Part shown: positions 4,996-6,485 of the stretch, in pieces
How the letters are laid out: every line of letters starts with the position of its first letter
Position numbering within the stretch: position 1 is the first letter of the stretch
DNA from: Clostridia bacterium
GTDB lineage: Bacteria; Bacillota; Clostridia; Lachnospirales; CAG-274
Reading direction: 5' to 3'
DNA: 6,485 bases
Assembly: GCA_030536675.1 (NCBI GenBank)
Contig: JAUNPM010000068.1
Location: 1,285 to 7,769 of the forward strand
The notes under the pieces: model-generated
Database searches by the model: none
What the model saw: the letters and a program-made list of their open reading frames with translations, nothing else
Told to the model about the DNA's origin: nothing
Program-made: the position numbers and the translations under genes

Positions 4996-6485
4996 GACCA
5001 TCAGTACGGAACAGTAAATCAAACAAGCGCTAATGTTAAAGAGTGGGGCTTTACAACAAATATGCCTACAGGCTCAAATCAAACTCTTAGTGCGGGAGAT
5101 ACTGTAAACGGTATAACTTTCACGGATGTTACCGGTGGCGCAAACTTGAACAAGAGCGGCTACTTATCTGCAAAAGCAGGTGTTGTATTTAGTGTACCAG
5201 TTCCTGCAAACAGTACAGGTACAATTTATGTTAAAGCAACATCAGGTAATGCGTCAAGAAGTGTATCTTTTGTAGACGGTACAGAAACAAAAACATTAAT
5301 AATGAATACATCTATAACAAATAATTCCGCAGCATTTACAGCAAGTGCAACATCAAAAGGTGCAATAGAGTTGACTGCTGCAGGCGGCGAATGTAAGATC
5401 GGTTTAATACAGATTACATTAGATGACGGCTTTTCTTTCGGAGAAGTAACCGAATATACTTGGACTCTTGACACAGCAGGCTTAACAAATGTTCCTGCAG
5501 AGGGACTTGATTTTGGCAATACAACAACTACTTCATTGTCAAATACATTAAGCTACAGCGGAACAGATTATGTATTAAAGGATGCTTATGAAACAATTTC
5601 AGATAGTACAGACGGTGTAACTGTTGACGGTACAAACGTAACAGTAAAGCCTACAGACGATTGGTTTGATGTTGTTGCTCCTAAGAATTATGTTTCTGTT
5701 GAGCCTACTGTAGACGGAAATACTACAGTTTATAATTTTGTACAGGCTGATAATACGGAAAAATATCTTATATCAGTAAATGACGCTTCAAAGTCTGCTA
5801 CAACTGCTTATGCTGATTTTGGCGGAAAAGACGGAACAGACAATGACTGTTATGTAATATTAAGCACAGAGGGTGCAAAGCTTTACGATGATTCAGCTAC
5901 AGCAGCAGCAAAGCTGGTTATTCCTTATTCAGCAAGCGAGGGTAAGGTTACTGTTTCAGGCAGTGTAACTCCTACAAACAATATAGGCGGAAAGTGGAAA
6001 TTAGTTGACTTAGGCTGTGTATCAGTAAGTACAGACAATAGCAAAAATATTGTAATTACAAATGATAATTCTGCTGATTACAAAGACAATGCAGGTGTAG
6101 CTGTAAAGGGTCAGACTGTTACATACAGCGTAACAATTGATTTTGCTTCAAAGACAGCATCAGGTACTGTTACAAACGGTGCAACAACTAAGGAATTTAC
6201 AAATGTTCCATTCGAAACGGTTGAAAATATGGGCTCAATTGCTTTCACAACAAATAACGGAAACAGCGTAAGCTCAGGCAATGACAGAGCATTAACCATT
6301 ACTTCAGTTACAATTACAGCTGAAGAGGCTGAAGTATCTCCTATTACAAAAACAGATTCATATAACAAGGTTGCAGTATTAACAGACGGTACTAATAATT
6401 ATGTAGTATCTGTTGTAAGCAGCAGTGATGTAGCAAGCTATGATTTAGTTTCACAGTATGTAAGCGATGGTGCATTGAATAGTTC
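4897..6485 (+). CDS. Secreted multi-module surface protein, 5' part, function unknown
   Basis: The frame is open from the ATG to the window end (529 codons plus two bases) with no stop, so this is the N-terminal part of a larger protein. Residues 1-33 are a Sec signal peptide: KLSLRR, a hydrophobic Ala/Met/Gly core, and an A-M-A cleavage site near 30-32. The mature part is rich in Thr, Ser, Asn, Gly and Val, is acidic, and has alternating beta-strand patterns. Likely modules are about 48-177 (NGITFTD, then G-V-V-F-S-V-P and a final IGLIQITLDD strand, like a carbohydrate-binding beta sandwich), 185-300, 305-477 (a jelly-roll-like pattern ending in DRALTITSVTIT), and a new one starting near 486. 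Modules of this kind accompany pectate lyases and other polysaccharide-degrading enzymes of gut Clostridia, but no catalytic or anchoring motif is visible, so enzyme, adhesin and S-layer-like roles all remain possible. It has its own promoter. Confidence 0.85.
   Translation, partial: MKLSLRRFLSGSLAMVMAVAGMTIGMATSAMAADHQYGTVNQTSANVKEWGFTTNMPTGSNQTLSAGDTVNGITFTDVTGGANLNKSGYLSAKAGVVFSVPVPANSTGTIYVKATSGNASRSVSFVDGTETKTLIMNTSITNNSAAFTASATSKGAIELTAAGGECKIGLIQITLDDGFSFGEVTEYTWTLDTAGLTNVPAEGLDFGNTTTTSLSNTLSYSGTDYVLKDAYETISDSTDGVTVDGTNVTVKPTDDWFDVVAPKNYVSVEPTVDGNTTVYNFVQADNTEKYLISVNDASKSATTAYADFGGKDGTDNDCYVILSTEGAKLYDDSATAAAKLVIPYSASEGKVTVSGSVTPTNNIGGKWKLVDLGCVSVSTDNSKNIVITNDNSADYKDNAGVAVKGQTVTYSVTIDFASKTASGTVTNGATTKEFTNVPFETVENMGSIAFTTNNGNSVSSGNDRALTITSVTITAEEAEVSPITKTDSYNKVAVLTDGTNNYVVSVVSSSDVASYDLVSQYVSDGALNS

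Noticed and set aside
5226..6368. Two reverse-strand open frames (5226-5519 and 6111-6368) within the secreted-protein gene.
   Set aside because: The + strand frame is continuous, begins with a ribosome binding site and signal peptide, and explains this DNA; the reverse frames are Val/Ala-rich shadows of Thr/Asn codons.
1..6485. A defence system, mobile element, CRISPR array or biosynthetic cluster.
   Set aside because: No transposase, integrase, terminal repeats, spaced direct repeats, nuclease pairs or synthase genes are seen; all genes up to 4724 are housekeeping or small accessory.

Overview
The window looks like chromosomal DNA from a low-to-moderate GC, Gram-positive anaerobe of the class Clostridia, possibly a gut Lachnospiraceae or Oscillospiraceae relative. 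This is inferred from the AT-rich third positions, frequent AGA/ATA codons, strong GGAGG-type ribosome binding sites, the tsaE-tsaB-rimI gene order, and a Lon-type protease beside ysxC. No 16S or other decisive marker is present, so genus is not claimed.

Positions 1-4724 hold a tight, one-directional (+) housekeeping cluster that began upstream of the window. In order: the 3' end of tsaE, tsaB (its ATG follows the tsaE stop directly), rimI (overlaps the tsaB end by 23 bases), a 796-residue Lon-related protease of the AAA_32/S16 type, an 84-residue membrane protein with a C-terminal zinc ribbon, and ysxC/engB, a ribosome-assembly GTPase. No intergenic gap exceeds about 55 bases, and a 9-bp hairpin with a T tract (4747-4782) closes the unit. 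The shared theme is the translation machinery and its quality control: TsaE and TsaB act in making t6A on ANN-decoding tRNAs, RimI acetylates protein N termini, the Lon relative degrades proteins, and YsxC matures the 50S subunit. The third t6A enzyme gene, tsaD, is not in the window.

Positions 4783-4896 are AT-rich and carry a good sigma-A-type promoter (TTGAAA, 17 bases, TAAAAT) with an inverted repeat over its spacer and -10 element. This starts a separate transcription unit.

From 4897 to the window end runs one long open frame with no stop, at least 529 codons. It encodes a secreted protein with a Sec signal peptide followed by Thr/Ser/Asn/Gly-rich beta-sandwich-like modules. Such modules are typical of large extracellular carbohydrate-active or adhesive proteins of gut Clostridia, but no catalytic motif lies in the visible part and its function is unknown.

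I found no tRNA, rRNA, CRISPR array, insertion sequence, phage gene or riboswitch. The least explained items are the small zinc-ribbon membrane protein between the protease and ysxC, the degenerate Walker B of the protease, and the truncated surface protein.
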